From Jeotgalicoccus nanhaiensis (lineage in GTDB: Bacteria; Bacillota; Bacilli; Staphylococcales; Salinicoccaceae), in contig SPPL01000008.1 of assembly GCA_004570955.1 (NCBI GenBank), positions 31,611-95,610 on the forward strand: a DNA stretch of 64,000 bases, read 5' to 3'. Below are positions 26,293 through 35,798 of the stretch, piece by piece; positions within the stretch are counted from its first letter, which is position 1, and each line of letters starts with the position of its first letter. A program made the translations under genes and the position numbers. The notes beneath the pieces are model-generated. The model saw nothing but the letters and a program-made list of their open reading frames with translations. It had not been told where the DNA came from and did not search any database.

Positions 26293-26700
26293 ATGAAAAG
26301 TAACAAACTGTACATGCAAATGATTTTTATCGTGTCATTAATTGCTATGCTGGGCTCTTTATACTTTAGTGAAATCAGATTGTATGAACCGTGCGAGATG
26401 TGCTGGTACCAGCGTATTTTAATGTACCCGCTTGTACTGCTGTCGTTTATCGGCCTTATTAAAAACGATGCTAACGTAAGAATATACGTCCGTGCAATGA
26501 GCGGTATTGGGATACTGGTTTCCACCTATCACTACGCACTGCAGAAAATTCCGGCCCTCGGCGAGAGCGCCAATGCTTGTATGGGTGTATCCTGTACAGT
26601 ACAATATATAAATTGGGCTGGATTTATTACCATTCCCCTGCTTGCACTGACTGCATTTATCATTATTTTCATTTTATCATTTTTCATTAAAAAAGATTAA
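26293..26700 (+). CDS. bdbC: Disulfide bond formation protein, DsbB/BdbC family
   Basis: 135 residues, four membrane helices. The two cysteine pairs of DsbB are present: CEMCWYQR near 37-44 and CMGVSC near 96-101. It should re-oxidise an extracytoplasmic thiol oxidase with quinone. It is 20 bp ahead of a membrane-anchored thioredoxin-like gene, and the pair resembles bdbC-bdbD units. Divergent from airS, a redox sensor. Confidence 0.88.
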   Translation: MKSNKLYMQMIFIVSLIAMLGSLYFSEIRLYEPCEMCWYQRILMYPLVLLSFIGLIKNDANVRIYVRAMSGIGILVSTYHYALQKIPALGESANACMGVSCTVQYINWAGFITIPLLALTAFIIIFILSFFIKKD

Positions 26701-26719
26701 AGAATAGGAGCTATTAATT

Positions 26720-27223
26720 ATGGGCAACAAGATTTTTTACGGCATTATTGGTTTAATCGTCGTTGTATTTATTGGAGTTTTCATTTTCATGAACAATCAG
26801 ACCTCGGATCCGGAAAGTCTAAGTGACTCAGGATACTATCCGTACACTGATAAAGAACCTGATGAGCTGACAGGTCCGACAATCGATCTTTTGGATAACG
26901 AAGATTACCAGGCAAATAAGACGCCTGCAGAAGTTGAAGAAATTGTGAATTCAGGTGAAGGAGAGTTCGTTTACTTCTGGAGTCCTATATGCTCGCATTG
27001 TATGGAAGCCACACCAATGCTGACAGAAGCTCTGGACAGCGTTGAGGGTGAAGTGACCCAGCTTAATGTTTATGAATACGAGAATGCATGGGCAACGTGG
27101 AACATTAACTCTACACCGACACTTATTTACTTTGAAGACGGCAAAGAAGTTGAGCGCTTAGAAGGAAATCCGGGATCAGCTGAAGGCTTCGAAGAATTTA
27201 TGACAGCAGCTGCGGGAGAATAA
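26720..27223 (+). CDS. Membrane-anchored thioredoxin-like protein
   Basis: 167 residues. An N-terminal membrane anchor (about 5-25) is followed by an acidic linker and a thioredoxin domain whose active site is [12 protein letters not shown] (C-S-H-C near 95-98), with the cis-Pro motif STPTLIYF near 133. It is outside the membrane and may be the partner of the DsbB-like protein. The C-x-x-C with His resembles oxidising DsbA-type sites more than reducing WCGPC, but the domain is thioredoxin-sized and lacks the DsbA helical insert. Confidence 0.78.
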   Translation: MGNKIFYGIIGLIVVVFIGVFIFMNNQTSDPESLSDSGYYPYTDKEPDELTGPTIDLLDNEDYQANKTPAEVEEIVNSGEGEFVYFWSPICSHCMEATPMLTEALDSVEGEVTQLNVYEYENAWATWNINSTPTLIYFEDGKEVERLEGNPGSAEGFEEFMTAAAGE

Positions 27224-27224
27224 T

Positions 27225-28040
27225 ATGAAATTTACCGTACCTGAGAAATTCAATGGATTTACTCTGGAAGAAGCTCTGATTGCACTTCATATTCCTAAAA
27301 AGGAAATGCACTGGCTGCGCATGTCGAAAGATATCGTTATTAACGGTGAAGTACAGCCGGTAAAAACTGAACTTAAAACAGGAGATACAGTCACACTGCC
27401 TGATTTCAGTGAAGCGAGCAGTTATAAGAAAAGCTCGAAGCAGGCAGTTATTCTTTTCGAAGATGAAAACCTGCTTGTCGCATCAAAACCGCCTGGCCAG
27501 AAAGTTCATCCGAACGAACCCGGTGAACACAACACACTCGTAAACGACGTGATTAATACAGTTACGAGCGAATATGTTGAACCAGTTCACCGTTTGGACG
27601 TGGATACAACAGGACTTGTACTGATGGCAAAAAATGCATATATGAAGAAGATGCTCGACTATATGCTTAGTGAAAATAAAATTAAACGGATTTACATGGG
27701 GCACGTGAAGAAAAACAGTAAAATTACTGCACAGAAAATTAACGCGCCGCTTGGTAAAAAGCCGCACACGAATATTTTCCATGTCACGAGAACAGGCAAA
27801 GACGCTGTGACGCATATTATTAGCAAGAAAGTAACAGACAAATATGAAGAACTGACAATCGAACTGGAAACGGGCCGAACACACCAAATCCGTGCGCATA
27901 TGAAACACTTAAACGCCCCGCTTGTCGGAGATAAACTGTACGGCGGCCCGCCGTCACCCTATCTTCACCTGTACGGCTACAAAGTTTCATTTAACCATCC
28001 GATTACAGACGAAGAAATCAGTGTAACGCTGGATGTATAA
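27225..28040 (+). CDS. RluA-family RNA pseudouridine synthase
   Basis: 271 residues. The catalytic loop [15 protein letters not shown] (about 124-138) has the conserved Asp, and [14 protein letters not shown] near 224-237 is the family C-terminal motif. An S4-like N-terminal region ([17 protein letters not shown]) is partly recognisable. It modifies U to pseudouridine in rRNA or tRNA; the site cannot be named. Start ATG is one base after the stop of the thioredoxin gene, so the three genes bdbC-trx-rlu form one unit. Confidence 0.88.
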   Translation: MKFTVPEKFNGFTLEEALIALHIPKKEMHWLRMSKDIVINGEVQPVKTELKTGDTVTLPDFSEASSYKKSSKQAVILFEDENLLVASKPPGQKVHPNEPGEHNTLVNDVINTVTSEYVEPVHRLDVDTTGLVLMAKNAYMKKMLDYMLSENKIKRIYMGHVKKNSKITAQKINAPLGKKPHTNIFHVTRTGKDAVTHIISKKVTDKYEELTIELETGRTHQIRAHMKHLNAPLVGDKLYGGPPSPYLHLYGYKVSFNHPITDEEISVTLDV

Positions 28041-28048
28041 TATTTTAA

Positions 28049-28086
28049 AACTGTCTCATCAAAAAATTGGTGAGACAGCTTTTTTG
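28049..28086 (+). terminator. Terminator of the bdbC-trx-rlu unit
   Basis: Stem CTGTCTCA/TGAGACAG with a 12-base loop, then CTTTTTTG. Confidence 0.9.
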
Positions 28087-28124
28087 TGTTAGTGAATATT
28101 TGGGTGGTTTTGCGCTTTTACTGC

Positions 28125-28513
28125 CCATGTTGGAGTGACATGGGGATTTAACGGCTGTTAGTTTACCATGTTGAAACTGCATGGGCATTCAAATCTGCTT
28201 GGTTTACCATGTCGAAATTACATGGATAATCAAATCTGCTTGGTTTACCATGTCAAAATTACATGGGCAGTCAAAGCCGCTTAGTTTACCATATCAAAAT
28301 TACATGGGCAGTCAAAGCCGCTTGGTTTACCATATCGAAATCACATGGGCAGTCAAAGCCGCTTGGTTTACCATGTCAAAATTACATGGGCAGTCAAAGC
28401 CGCTTGGTTTACCATGTCAAAATTACATGGGCAGTCAAAGCCGTTTAGTTTACCATGTCAAAATTACATGGGCAGTCAAATACGTTTGCTTTCCCATATC
28501 AATGACGAGAGGT
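28125..28513. repeat. Array C: ten 41-bp units, CCATGT palindrome family
   Basis: Units begin at 28125, 28166, 28207, 28248, 28289, 28330, 28371, 28412, 28453 and 28494, all exactly 41 bp apart. Typical unit: CCATGT, CAAAATT, ACATGG, then GCAGTCAAAGCCGCTTGGTTTA-type linker written here only in part (GCAGTCAAAGCCGCTTGG). First and last units are degenerate. It is the same family as array A but with a different linker. It lies between terminators of convergent genes. Confidence 0.95.
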
Positions 28514-28562
28514 TTACAATTGTTTGAACTTTATTGTTCAAAGTCATACAGAAAACCGCTCC

Positions 28563-28597
28563 ATGAACGTTGTCAAATCAACAGCGTACTTACAAAC
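28563..28597. repeat. Terminal motif of array C
   Basis: ATGAACGTTGT, a six-base gap, CAACAGCGTAC and CTTACAAA closely match the motif at the end of array A (5810-5843). One arm of the hairpin has decayed here. Confidence 0.6.
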
Positions 28598-28649
28598 AAC
28601 TCCATGAATTTTATCAAACCAACAATTTCCCACCATCAACACTCAAACA

Positions 28650-28673
28650 AAAAAAGCACCCAAAATGGGTGCT
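28650..28673 (-). terminator. Terminator of the fumC-ppx-ppk unit
   Basis: Stem AGCACCC/GGGTGCT, then seven T on the minus strand. Confidence 0.9.
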
Positions 28674-28704
28674 GTACTAATTCACAATCCGCAAATCAAA
28701 CAAC

Positions 28705-30828
28705 TTATTTCCTGAACCGGCTTTTAATTCGTTCCAGTATGTTGCTGTATTCCTGCAGTAATTCAGTTTTCTTCTGCTCACTGTTTTCAACAGCGCGTTT
28801 CATGAGTTCATCCTGAACACTCAAAGGCGGCAGATCATTTTTAACATATTCATATGTGCCGTCCGGCAGCTGAACACGTGCTTTCACGTTATCTCTTAAG
28901 AATAATTCATTCACTTCGATCAGTTCTTCTACAATTCTCGGATCGTTGATGGGGAATAAAATTTCCACACGTTTGATCATATTTCTCGTCATCATATCTG
29001 CTGACGATAAGAACATTTTCTTATCACCGTTATGATAAAAGTAATAAATTCTCGAGTGTTCTAAAAATCTGCCGACAACGCTAATAACGCGTATGTTGTC
29101 GCTGACATCTTTAATCCCCGGCTTCATACAGCATATTCCGCGAATCACAAGATCCACTTTTATGCCTTCCTGAGAGGCCTGCAGCAGTTTATCGATTATT
29201 CTCTTATCCGTTAAAGAGTTCATCTTCGCAAAAATATAACCGTTGCCGTATTTTTTATGACTTTCAATTTCAAGGTCAATGCGTTCAGCAAACATATCCC
29301 TGATTTCAAATGGCGCGACATGCAGTTCCTTGTATTCCGGTTTAAGCGAATAACCGCTTAAATAGTTAAAGAAGTTTACAGCGTCATCTCCGATACGCGG
29401 ATCTGTCGTAATAATTCCCATATCGGTATAAAGTTTGGCTGTGGAATCGTTATAGTTTCCCGTTCCCAGATGAACAAACTTAACAATTTTTTTATTGACC
29501 TTCTTCACAACCAGTGTAATTTTACTGTGCGTTTTCAGATAGTTCATGCCGTATATAACATGACAGCCGGCGTCTTCCAGTTCTTTGGCCCAGTGCACAT
29601 TATTTTCTTCATCAAATCGCGCTTTCAGTTCAACAAGCACTGTAACCTGTTTGCCGTTTTCAGCCGCCAATTTTAATGATTCGATAATCGGCGAATCACT
29701 GGATACCCGGTAAAGGGTCTGTTTAATCGCCAAGACGTTTTTATCTGTTGCTGCCTGCTGCACAAATTCAATAATCGGCTGGAAAGATTCGTAGGGATGG
29801 TGAAAGAATATATCTTCTTTCAGCGCTGCTTCATACACATTACGGTTCCCCAAAAATTTCGGCTGCTGCGGGAAAAACGGTTTAAATAAAAGCTTTGGAA
29901 ATCTGTACTTTAATTTATCCGTCATTTCGAACAGAAACGTTAAATCCAAAGGTCCGTCAAAACGATAAACATCTTCAGGATGCAGTGAAAGCTGCTCCTC
30001 GAGGAAAGATCCGTTAATGGTAATGTCACGGCTCCGGTCGATTTCAAGACGAACCGCGGCACCTTTAGTACGTTCTTTTAAGAAACGCTCGATTTCGATT
30101 AATAAATCGGCAGCGCCTTCTTCATGTATCGTTAAGTCGGCATTTCTTGTAATTCTGAACGGGAATGTTCTGTCAATCTGATAACCGTTAAAAAGTTTAT
30201 ACACATATTCTTCAATAATATCTTCCGCCAGAACAAAATAGGTCTTGCCTTCGTGTGATAATTCATAAAATCTTTTTATCACTGTCGGCAGCTGCACAAT
30301 CGCAGTCTGTTTGCCCAGTTCATTCGATAAGTCTACGAATAAGTTAATTTTTTTGTTCATCAGCTTAGGAAACGGACGATATGCATCGATTCCAAGCGGT
30401 GTTAAAGCCGGTAATATTTCTTCATCAAACAGTTTTTCCAGTTTATCCTGCAATGACTGGTGAAGCTGATGCGGTCTTTTTAGGAACACATTCAGCTTTT
30501 CCAGTTCCTCCATCAGTTCGTGATACATTTCGTATTGAATACGGCAGTTTTCACGGTTCAGCTCACCGATTCCGGACAGCTGTTCTTCCGGAGTCATACC
30601 AGTCTTAGTATCAGGCTCGGCATAATTCATCTTAACCTGGTCTTTTAAACCAGCTACCCTAACCATAAAAAACTCATCCAGATTAGAGCTCGTTATCGCT
30701 ATAAATTTCAATCGTTCGAGAAGAGGATTACGCGTGTCGCCTGCTTCTGCTAATACTCTGTAATTAAATCGCAACCAGCTTAGTTCGCGGTTATTGTAAT
30801 AAGATTTATCGTTTAATTTATAAGCCAT
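28705..30828 (-). CDS. ppk: Polyphosphate kinase 1
   Basis: 707 residues, the usual length of PPK1. [14 protein letters not shown] opens the N domain; [16 protein letters not shown] holds the phosphorylated His and [14 protein letters not shown] and [12 protein letters not shown] follow in the two PLD-like catalytic domains. It makes polyphosphate reversibly from ATP. It lies 39 bp after ppx, giving a classical polyphosphate synthesis/degradation pair. Confidence 0.95.
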   Translation of the reverse strand: MAYKLNDKSYYNNRELSWLRFNYRVLAEAGDTRNPLLERLKFIAITSSNLDEFFMVRVAGLKDQVKMNYAEPDTKTGMTPEEQLSGIGELNRENCRIQYEMYHELMEELEKLNVFLKRPHQLHQSLQDKLEKLFDEEILPALTPLGIDAYRPFPKLMNKKINLFVDLSNELGKQTAIVQLPTVIKRFYELSHEGKTYFVLAEDIIEEYVYKLFNGYQIDRTFPFRITRNADLTIHEEGAADLLIEIERFLKERTKGAAVRLEIDRSRDITINGSFLEEQLSLHPEDVYRFDGPLDLTFLFEMTDKLKYRFPKLLFKPFFPQQPKFLGNRNVYEAALKEDIFFHHPYESFQPIIEFVQQAATDKNVLAIKQTLYRVSSDSPIIESLKLAAENGKQVTVLVELKARFDEENNVHWAKELEDAGCHVIYGMNYLKTHSKITLVVKKVNKKIVKFVHLGTGNYNDSTAKLYTDMGIITTDPRIGDDAVNFFNYLSGYSLKPEYKELHVAPFEIRDMFAERIDLEIESHKKYGNGYIFAKMNSLTDKRIIDKLLQASQEGIKVDLVIRGICCMKPGIKDVSDNIRVISVVGRFLEHSRIYYFYHNGDKKMFLSSADMMTRNMIKRVEILFPINDPRIVEELIEVNELFLRDNVKARVQLPDGTYEYVKNDLPPLSVQDELMKRAVENSEQKKTELLQEYSNILERIKSRFRK

Positions 30829-30867
30829 TTATAATCCTCCTGCTCTCATAATTATAGCGTGTAAATA

Positions 30868-32394
30868 TTAAGATTCTGTAAATTCTATCCACAAATCTCC
30901 GCCGAGAATTTTTTGAATATGCTTTTTCTGACGGACTGCATGATATTCTTCTGCGATCGGGTCTCCATTGTACTGAATGTTCAATCTGAAGGCATCTCCG
31001 GATTTCGATAATTGTAAATTCTCGACAATTTCCGTATTGGAAATGTTCAGGGCATTCGCAAATTTAACGAGCGAACCGAGTGCCTGAATTTCATCCAGTT
31101 CTTCATCATTAAACCAGCCGGTTTCCTTCGCATAAAAGTCAAGCAGTGTTTTATTTTTATAACTGGCTATCAGCGCAAGTCTGACGCGGTCACGATGTCC
31201 GATGCCGTTAATATTGCTGTTGGAAATTAAATAGTAGGTATGCTGACTCGATGCATCCCGGTCGATAAAGTCACCTAAATAATATATCCCAGCAGCATGT
31301 TTCATAATCATTTTATTTGTACGCGACAGCGATAAAATATTCAGGCGCTCAAGTTCATGGTAAAGACGGTCAACAATTTCTGTTCTTTTATCTGTATCAG
31401 TTGGATCCAAATTAAAGTCATTGGCCAGCTGTTCTATCGAATCTTCAAATACTCTGTACTTATTAAAAGCAACAGGATATTCCTTACTGAAAATGCGCAT
31501 AGCCATACCTTCGCGCAGCCCCTTGCGGCTGAACTTGAATTCCTTGGCATCTACAATATTAAGCAGTGTTCTGAAAACAATGATACTCGGCAGAATAATA
31601 TCAGCGCGGTCTTTACTCAGGCCGTCGATATCATCCAGGTTTTCAGTGTTCGTATTTTTCAACAGCTTATATACATCCTGTAAATCATTGCGCACCATAG
31701 TATAGCCGTGAACACCAGCTATCGGATAACTGATCATCGACTGATGAATACGCGCTATGTTACGCGCACTTCCGCCGATTGCCAAAATCGGCACACGGCG
31801 GTCACGCAGCCAGTTCACTTTTTTCAGCTCAGTTTCCACAAATTGCTTAGTCTGTTTAATCGCCGCTTTGTCATTATGTTTTTTACCTTCAAAAAACATT
31901 TTACTGAGCGTAACAACTCCAAACGATAAACTCGTACGGTAGATGATTTCTTTATCCTCGTAAAAAGTAAGCTCTGTACTTCCCCCACCGATATCGATTG
32001 TCACGGCATCGTAATAACTGATTGTGTGGACAGCCGCTTCAAATCCAAGCGTTGCTTCCTCTTCGCCGCTGATAATGACCGCATCCAAATCAAGTTCTGA
32101 TTTAATGCGCCCGATAATATCCTCGCGGTTTTTAGATTGTCTGATGGCTGCTGTGGCCACCGGGAAAATCTTAGTTATATGATATTTTTCCGAAATTTGT
32201 TTAAAACTGTTCAGGATTTTTAATAAAGCTGCAATCCCTTCTTCTGCCATGTAGCCATCTTCATCAATATACTGAGCTAAACGTGCAGGTGTTTTAATGT
32301 TTCTAATTTCTTTTAAGCCGTGTGTCTTAGTGTATTCAAAAAGTACAAGTCGAATCGTGTTGGATCCGATATCTATTAAGCTTATTTTGTTCAT
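30868..32394 (-). CDS. ppx: Exopolyphosphatase (Ppx/GppA family)
   Basis: 508 residues. The N-terminal phosphatase half has SLIDIGSNTIRLVLFEY, the SGEEEATLGFEA site, TIDIGGGSTEL and AIGGSARN, all ASKHA-fold phosphate-binding motifs. The C-terminal ~190 residues are an HD-like helical region (HAAGIYYLGDFID, HRDRVRLALIA). It releases phosphate from polyphosphate or hydrolyses pppGpp. Ten bases separate it from fumC upstream. Confidence 0.93.
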   Translation of the reverse strand: MNKISLIDIGSNTIRLVLFEYTKTHGLKEIRNIKTPARLAQYIDEDGYMAEEGIAALLKILNSFKQISEKYHITKIFPVATAAIRQSKNREDIIGRIKSELDLDAVIISGEEEATLGFEAAVHTISYYDAVTIDIGGGSTELTFYEDKEIIYRTSLSFGVVTLSKMFFEGKKHNDKAAIKQTKQFVETELKKVNWLRDRRVPILAIGGSARNIARIHQSMISYPIAGVHGYTMVRNDLQDVYKLLKNTNTENLDDIDGLSKDRADIILPSIIVFRTLLNIVDAKEFKFSRKGLREGMAMRIFSKEYPVAFNKYRVFEDSIEQLANDFNLDPTDTDKRTEIVDRLYHELERLNILSLSRTNKMIMKHAAGIYYLGDFIDRDASSQHTYYLISNSNINGIGHRDRVRLALIASYKNKTLLDFYAKETGWFNDEELDEIQALGSLVKFANALNISNTEIVENLQLSKSGDAFRLNIQYNGDPIAEEYHAVRQKKHIQKILGGDLWIEFTES

Positions 32395-32404
32395 CGAAAA
32401 ACTC

Positions 32405-33793
32405 CTACTCTTTAGAGTGAATCATGTCTTCCGGTTTAATCCATTTATCATACTGTTCTTCTGTCAGCAATCCTGAATCAAGCGCAGACTCTTTTAAAGT
32501 GATTCCTTTGGCATGTGCGTTTTTAGCAATTTTAGCAGCATTTTCATAACCGATATGAGGGTTTAATGCTGTTACAAGCATTAGAGAGTTATTTAAATAC
32601 TTATCAATGTTTTCCTGAATCGGTTCAATTCCAGCAGCACAGTTATCATTGAAGCTACTCATTCCGTCAGCCAGCAGGTAAATAGACTGCAGCGTATTAT
32701 ATAAAATAACCGGCTTGAACACGTTGAGTTCGAAGTTACCCTGTGAAGCTCCAAACCCTACAGCAGTATCGTTCCCGAATACTTGAGCTACAACCATAGT
32801 CAGCATTTCAGACTGAGTCGGATTTACTTTCCCCGGCATAATTGATGAGCCCGGTTCATTTGCCGGAATTTCAATTTCTGCAAGTCCCGCACGCGGGCCT
32901 GAAGCCAGCCATCTCACGTCGTTTGCGATCTTCATCAGATCTGCAGCGAGTGCTTTTAATGAACCGTGCACATATACTACCTCATCGTAAGACGTCAATG
33001 CATGGAATTTATTAGGTGATGAAATAAACGGCAGTCCCGTTTGTTCTGCAAGCTGGTCGGCAACTCTGTTCCCGAATTCAGGGTGAGCATTAATCCCTGT
33101 ACCAACAGCAGTTCCTCCAATTGCAAGGTTGCTGAGCTGTTTTTTAGACTGGTTAATTATTTCTTTTGATTTTTCCAACATATATGACCAGCCGCTGATT
33201 TCCTGCCCTAAGGTAAGCGGTGTTGCATCCTGAAGATGCGTACGGCCAATCTTAATAATATCCTTAAATTGTTCCTGTTTTTCTTCAAAAGTACCATGCA
33301 GTTTTTCAAGTGCAGGCAGAAGCTGATGTTCAACTGCCTGGCTCAGTGCCACATACATCGCAGTAGGATATGTATCATTAGAGCTTTGTGACTTGTTGAC
33401 ATCGTCGTTCGGATGAACAATTTCATCACTGCCCTGATCTTTAAGATACTCGTTCGCAACATAGCTGACTACTTCGTTAACGTTCATATTACTTTGAGTT
33501 CCGCTGCCCGTCTGCCAGACAACAAGCGGGAAATGATCATCCAGTTCGCGTTTAATTATTTTTTCACATGCAAATACAATCGCATCTTTTTTCACAGGAG
33601 AAAGCTTCCCTAAATCACTGTTTACAATCGCAGTCGCTTTCTTTAAGTGAGCAAATGCTACGATAACTTCAATCGGCATTTTTTCTTTGCCTACAGGAAA
33701 GTTCTGACGGCTTCTTTCTGTTTGCGCTGCCCAGTACTTATCCGCAGGCACCTTAATTTCACCAATCGTATCGTGTTCAATTCTAAATGACAT
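32405..33793 (-). CDS. fumC: Fumarase class II
   Basis: 462 residues from ATG 33793 with GGGGGG upstream; a longer in-frame start lacks a ribosome site. The superfamily signature [12 protein letters not shown] (about 315-326) and the N-terminal [14 protein letters not shown] and [16 protein letters not shown] active-site regions are present. It interconverts fumarate and malate in the TCA cycle. First in the fumC-ppx-ppk run. Confidence 0.95.
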   Translation of the reverse strand: MSFRIEHDTIGEIKVPADKYWAAQTERSRQNFPVGKEKMPIEVIVAFAHLKKATAIVNSDLGKLSPVKKDAIVFACEKIIKRELDDHFPLVVWQTGSGTQSNMNVNEVVSYVANEYLKDQGSDEIVHPNDDVNKSQSSNDTYPTAMYVALSQAVEHQLLPALEKLHGTFEEKQEQFKDIIKIGRTHLQDATPLTLGQEISGWSYMLEKSKEIINQSKKQLSNLAIGGTAVGTGINAHPEFGNRVADQLAEQTGLPFISSPNKFHALTSYDEVVYVHGSLKALAADLMKIANDVRWLASGPRAGLAEIEIPANEPGSSIMPGKVNPTQSEMLTMVVAQVFGNDTAVGFGASQGNFELNVFKPVILYNTLQSIYLLADGMSSFNDNCAAGIEPIQENIDKYLNNSLMLVTALNPHIGYENAAKIAKNAHAKGITLKESALDSGLLTEEQYDKWIKPEDMIHSKE

Positions 33794-33866
33794 ACAAAAA
33801 TCCCCCCGAAATATAGTATTCATTACTAGTCTATACTATATTGCGAAAGGATTCATTAAGAAAAAA

Positions 33867-34445
33867 CTATGCAAACTTATAAGAGTAATATTCTACTATG
33901 TCATGATCTAATCTGCCTGCTGCATCTTTGTCGATTACGACAGTCACCATGCGATGGTTTTTAATATTGCTGAGCGTGCTGCTCCCTTCGAGATTGGCAT
34001 CGTAAAGACTTCTGACAACCTCCTCCTTATCTCCTCCTGTTGCATAGATAAAGAGCTCTTTTGCTTTAAATAATTCATCATTGTCATTGTTAAAGCCGAC
34101 TTTTTTATTTGAATTTAAATTGAGAAGTGCGACATTCACTTTCTTCTTGCCTTTGTCATCAAGATCATCGGCTGTTCCGCCTTCATTTAGTTGTGATGAA
34201 GGAATATCAAGGTTTTTAAAAATACCCAAACCGCCTCTGCCTACTGAATACAGCTGAATTTCAGATAAGTCTGCAGGATGATTTTTCACTTCACCGACAA
34301 ATTTTTCATACACTTGTGATAAATCTTCATTAACATCCAGCGCTAAAATGCTTTCCGGATTGTTGTGAATCTGCTTACGCAACAAATCCGCAGCAAAAAT
34401 GTCCGCAAGTTCTTTCGTTTCAAATATTTTAAAATTCATTGCCAT
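33867..34445 (-). CDS. NagB/RpiA-superfamily protein, glucosamine-6-phosphate isomerase-like
   Basis: 192 residues after GGAGGA. Beginning MNFKIFETKELADIFAADLLRKQI and with ALDVNEDLSQVYEKF and KAKELFIYATGGDKEEVVRSL, it resembles the small staphylococcal proteins annotated as glucosamine-6-phosphate isomerase. The catalytic Asp-His-Glu set of true NagB is not obvious, so activity is doubtful. Single gene; the promoter is shared with no neighbour. Confidence 0.55.
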   Translation of the reverse strand: MAMNFKIFETKELADIFAADLLRKQIHNNPESILALDVNEDLSQVYEKFVGEVKNHPADLSEIQLYSVGRGGLGIFKNLDIPSSQLNEGGTADDLDDKGKKKVNVALLNLNSNKKVGFNNDNDELFKAKELFIYATGGDKEEVVRSLYDANLEGSSTLSNIKNHRMVTVVIDKDAAGRLDHDIVEYYSYKFA

Positions 34446-34652
34446 AATTTTTATCCTCCAATAATCGTCGCCTTGTAATTTAATCTTATATTATATTTAT
34501 CTTACCCCAAACAGCCATTAAAATAACGTAATCATAAAAAGAAACAGAAAATAATAAAGAGAAAATACCTTTTTTACAACAAAACCTTTTTAATCTTTGC
34601 AGAATGGTTTATAATAAATGTAATTAATATAAGTACTGGGGGCAAATCAATA

Positions 34653-34769
34653 ATGAAAGCATTTCTTATTTTAATGGTTTGTATAGCCTTTCTGACTTCA
34701 ATCCTTACAGCAGGACGCGAAACTGACTGGGGATATAAAGATGACGGGGAGACAAAAATTAGAGAATAG
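34653..34769 (+). CDS. Small 38-residue membrane or secreted peptide
   Basis: Too short for most gene finders. TGGGGGC nine bases before ATG is a strong ribosome site, TATAAT at 34610-34615 is a likely -10, and a clean terminator follows. The peptide has one hydrophobic helix (MKAFLILMVCIAFLTSILTA) and then a charged tail (GRETDWGYKDDGE...), so it is a signal-anchored or secreted small protein. Family unknown. The complete promoter-RBS-terminator set is the argument for it being real. Confidence 0.6.
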   Translation: MKAFLILMVCIAFLTSILTAGRETDWGYKDDGETKIRE

Positions 34770-34789
34770 TCTTATTCAATAAATTTTTT

Positions 34790-34822
34790 AAACTGGACAG
34801 CTTCGTGCCGTCCAGTTTTTTT
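34790..34822 (+). terminator. Terminator after the small ORF
   Basis: Stem ACTGGAC/GTCCAGT around AGCTTCGTGCC, then seven T. Confidence 0.9.
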
Positions 34823-34837
34823 GTTTTTTTATTTGCG

Positions 34838-34903
34838 GGTACGGTGTCGTTTCGCCGTCGTAATTGAAGTCAATCCCGAGTACGACACCAATTCACCGTC
34901 GTC
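34838..34903. repeat. Array D: two degenerate 41-bp units, TACGAC family
   Basis: The second unit at 34879 reads AGTACGACACCAATTCACCG then TCGTC. The first, at 34838, is diverged (GGTACGGTGTCG...CGTCGTA) but sits exactly 41 bp before it. Same family as arrays B and F. Confidence 0.7.
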
Positions 34904-34948
34904 CTTGTCCATCCACTTCCCCTTCAGCTTTCATCAAAATCCTTTTAA

Positions 34949-34977
34949 TTGAGAATAATTATCAGTTAATATATAAT
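34949..34977 (+). promoter_or_regulatory. Promoter with Fur box
   Basis: TTGAGA (34949-34954), 17-bp spacer, TATAAT (34972-34977). TGAGAATAATTATCA (34950-34964) matches the 7-1-7 Fur consensus TGATAATNATTATCA at 14 of 15 positions and overlaps the -35 box, a classic place for repression by Fur with iron. Confidence 0.75.
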
Positions 34978-35024
34978 ACAGATACATGATATACATAAAT
35001 AACAGCCTTAAGGAGAATATATTT

Positions 35025-35729
35025 ATGCAAATTTACTGGAGTAAACTGATAGATGTTGTTAATGAATCACCCGAAGTGAAAACTTTTGTTTTCGAATGTC
35101 CTGAAGATTATACCTGGGAAGAAGGTTCGCACATACACCTTGCTTTTGAGGGTTTTAACACTGGAGAAAAGCCGGATAGAAGCTTAATCAGACATATGTC
35201 GATTTCTACCTTGAAAGACGAAAACACGATTGGGATTACTACCCGCATCAGAAAAGATGCATCGAAGTTTAAACAGATTTTAAATGAAATGCCCATTGGA
35301 GATAAAGCAGCAATATTTAAAACACATACAAATGTACCTTTAAAGCGTGAAGGTAAAAATATTTATATGCTTTCTTCAGGCGTCGGCCTTGCGACTTTTA
35401 GACCGCTGGTTCTGGATTATCTGAATGATAATGACAATGTCGCTAAAATCCACTCGTTAAATATTGATTCATCTAAAAATTACTTATTTCCTGATATATT
35501 CCAATCTTCAGCAGATAAAAATCTGACTGCGCACTTCGTCAGTACACGCGATGAGTACTATGAAGAGGCAGAAAAACTGACAGAAGATAAGGATGCCCTA
35601 TTTTATGTGGTCGGCAGCGATGAGTTCCTGAAACAGAATGTCGATTTGCTGCTTAAACAAGGCATTCCAAATCATCAGATTATGCTCGATAAACACGAAA
35701 GCCAAAAAGAGCAGTTCTTCGCTAATTAA
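35025..35729 (+). CDS. Ferredoxin reductase-like flavoprotein, probably iron-regulated
   Basis: 234 residues from ATG 35025 (AAGGAGA upstream). The FAD-binding domain has RHMSIST (the R-x-Y/M-S flavin motif, near 57) and the NAD(P) half has LSSGVGLATFRPLV near 117 and FYVVGSDEFLKQN near 190. Such FNR-type enzymes move electrons from NAD(P)H to ferredoxin, flavins or ferric chelates. The strong Fur box upstream suggests ferric or siderophore reduction; this is inference. Single gene, convergent with an oligopeptide-binding lipoprotein. Confidence 0.8.
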   Translation: MQIYWSKLIDVVNESPEVKTFVFECPEDYTWEEGSHIHLAFEGFNTGEKPDRSLIRHMSISTLKDENTIGITTRIRKDASKFKQILNEMPIGDKAAIFKTHTNVPLKREGKNIYMLSSGVGLATFRPLVLDYLNDNDNVAKIHSLNIDSSKNYLFPDIFQSSADKNLTAHFVSTRDEYYEEAEKLTEDKDALFYVVGSDEFLKQNVDLLLKQGIPNHQIMLDKHESQKEQFFAN

Positions 35730-35751
35730 TTTCACTTTATTATATAAATAT

Positions 35752-35790
35752 GAAAATCCGGGATATCTTCAAAGATACCCCGGATTTTTC
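35752..35790. terminator. Bidirectional terminator
   Basis: Stem AAATCCGGG/CCCGGATTT with inner ATCTT/AAGAT, between the reductase and the oligopeptide-binding gene. Confidence 0.9.
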
Positions 35791-35798
35791 ATTATAAT

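Larger units (their letters stand above)
34446..35024. other. Gene-poor stretch holding a small ORF, a repeat pair and a Fur-type promoter
   Basis: 579 bp. Contains the 38-residue ORF (34653-34769), its terminator, two degenerate units of the TACGAC repeat (34838-34903), and the promoter and Fur box of the following reductase gene. The first 200 bp appear empty apart from promoter-like AT-rich DNA. Confidence 0.6.

Noticed and set aside
28181..28816. Long open frame with a repeating peptide (HGQSKPLGLP type)
   Set aside because: It is the read-through of a 41-bp repeat, whose period is not a multiple of three and so leaves several frames open. It has no ribosome site, and it runs into ppk on the other strand.
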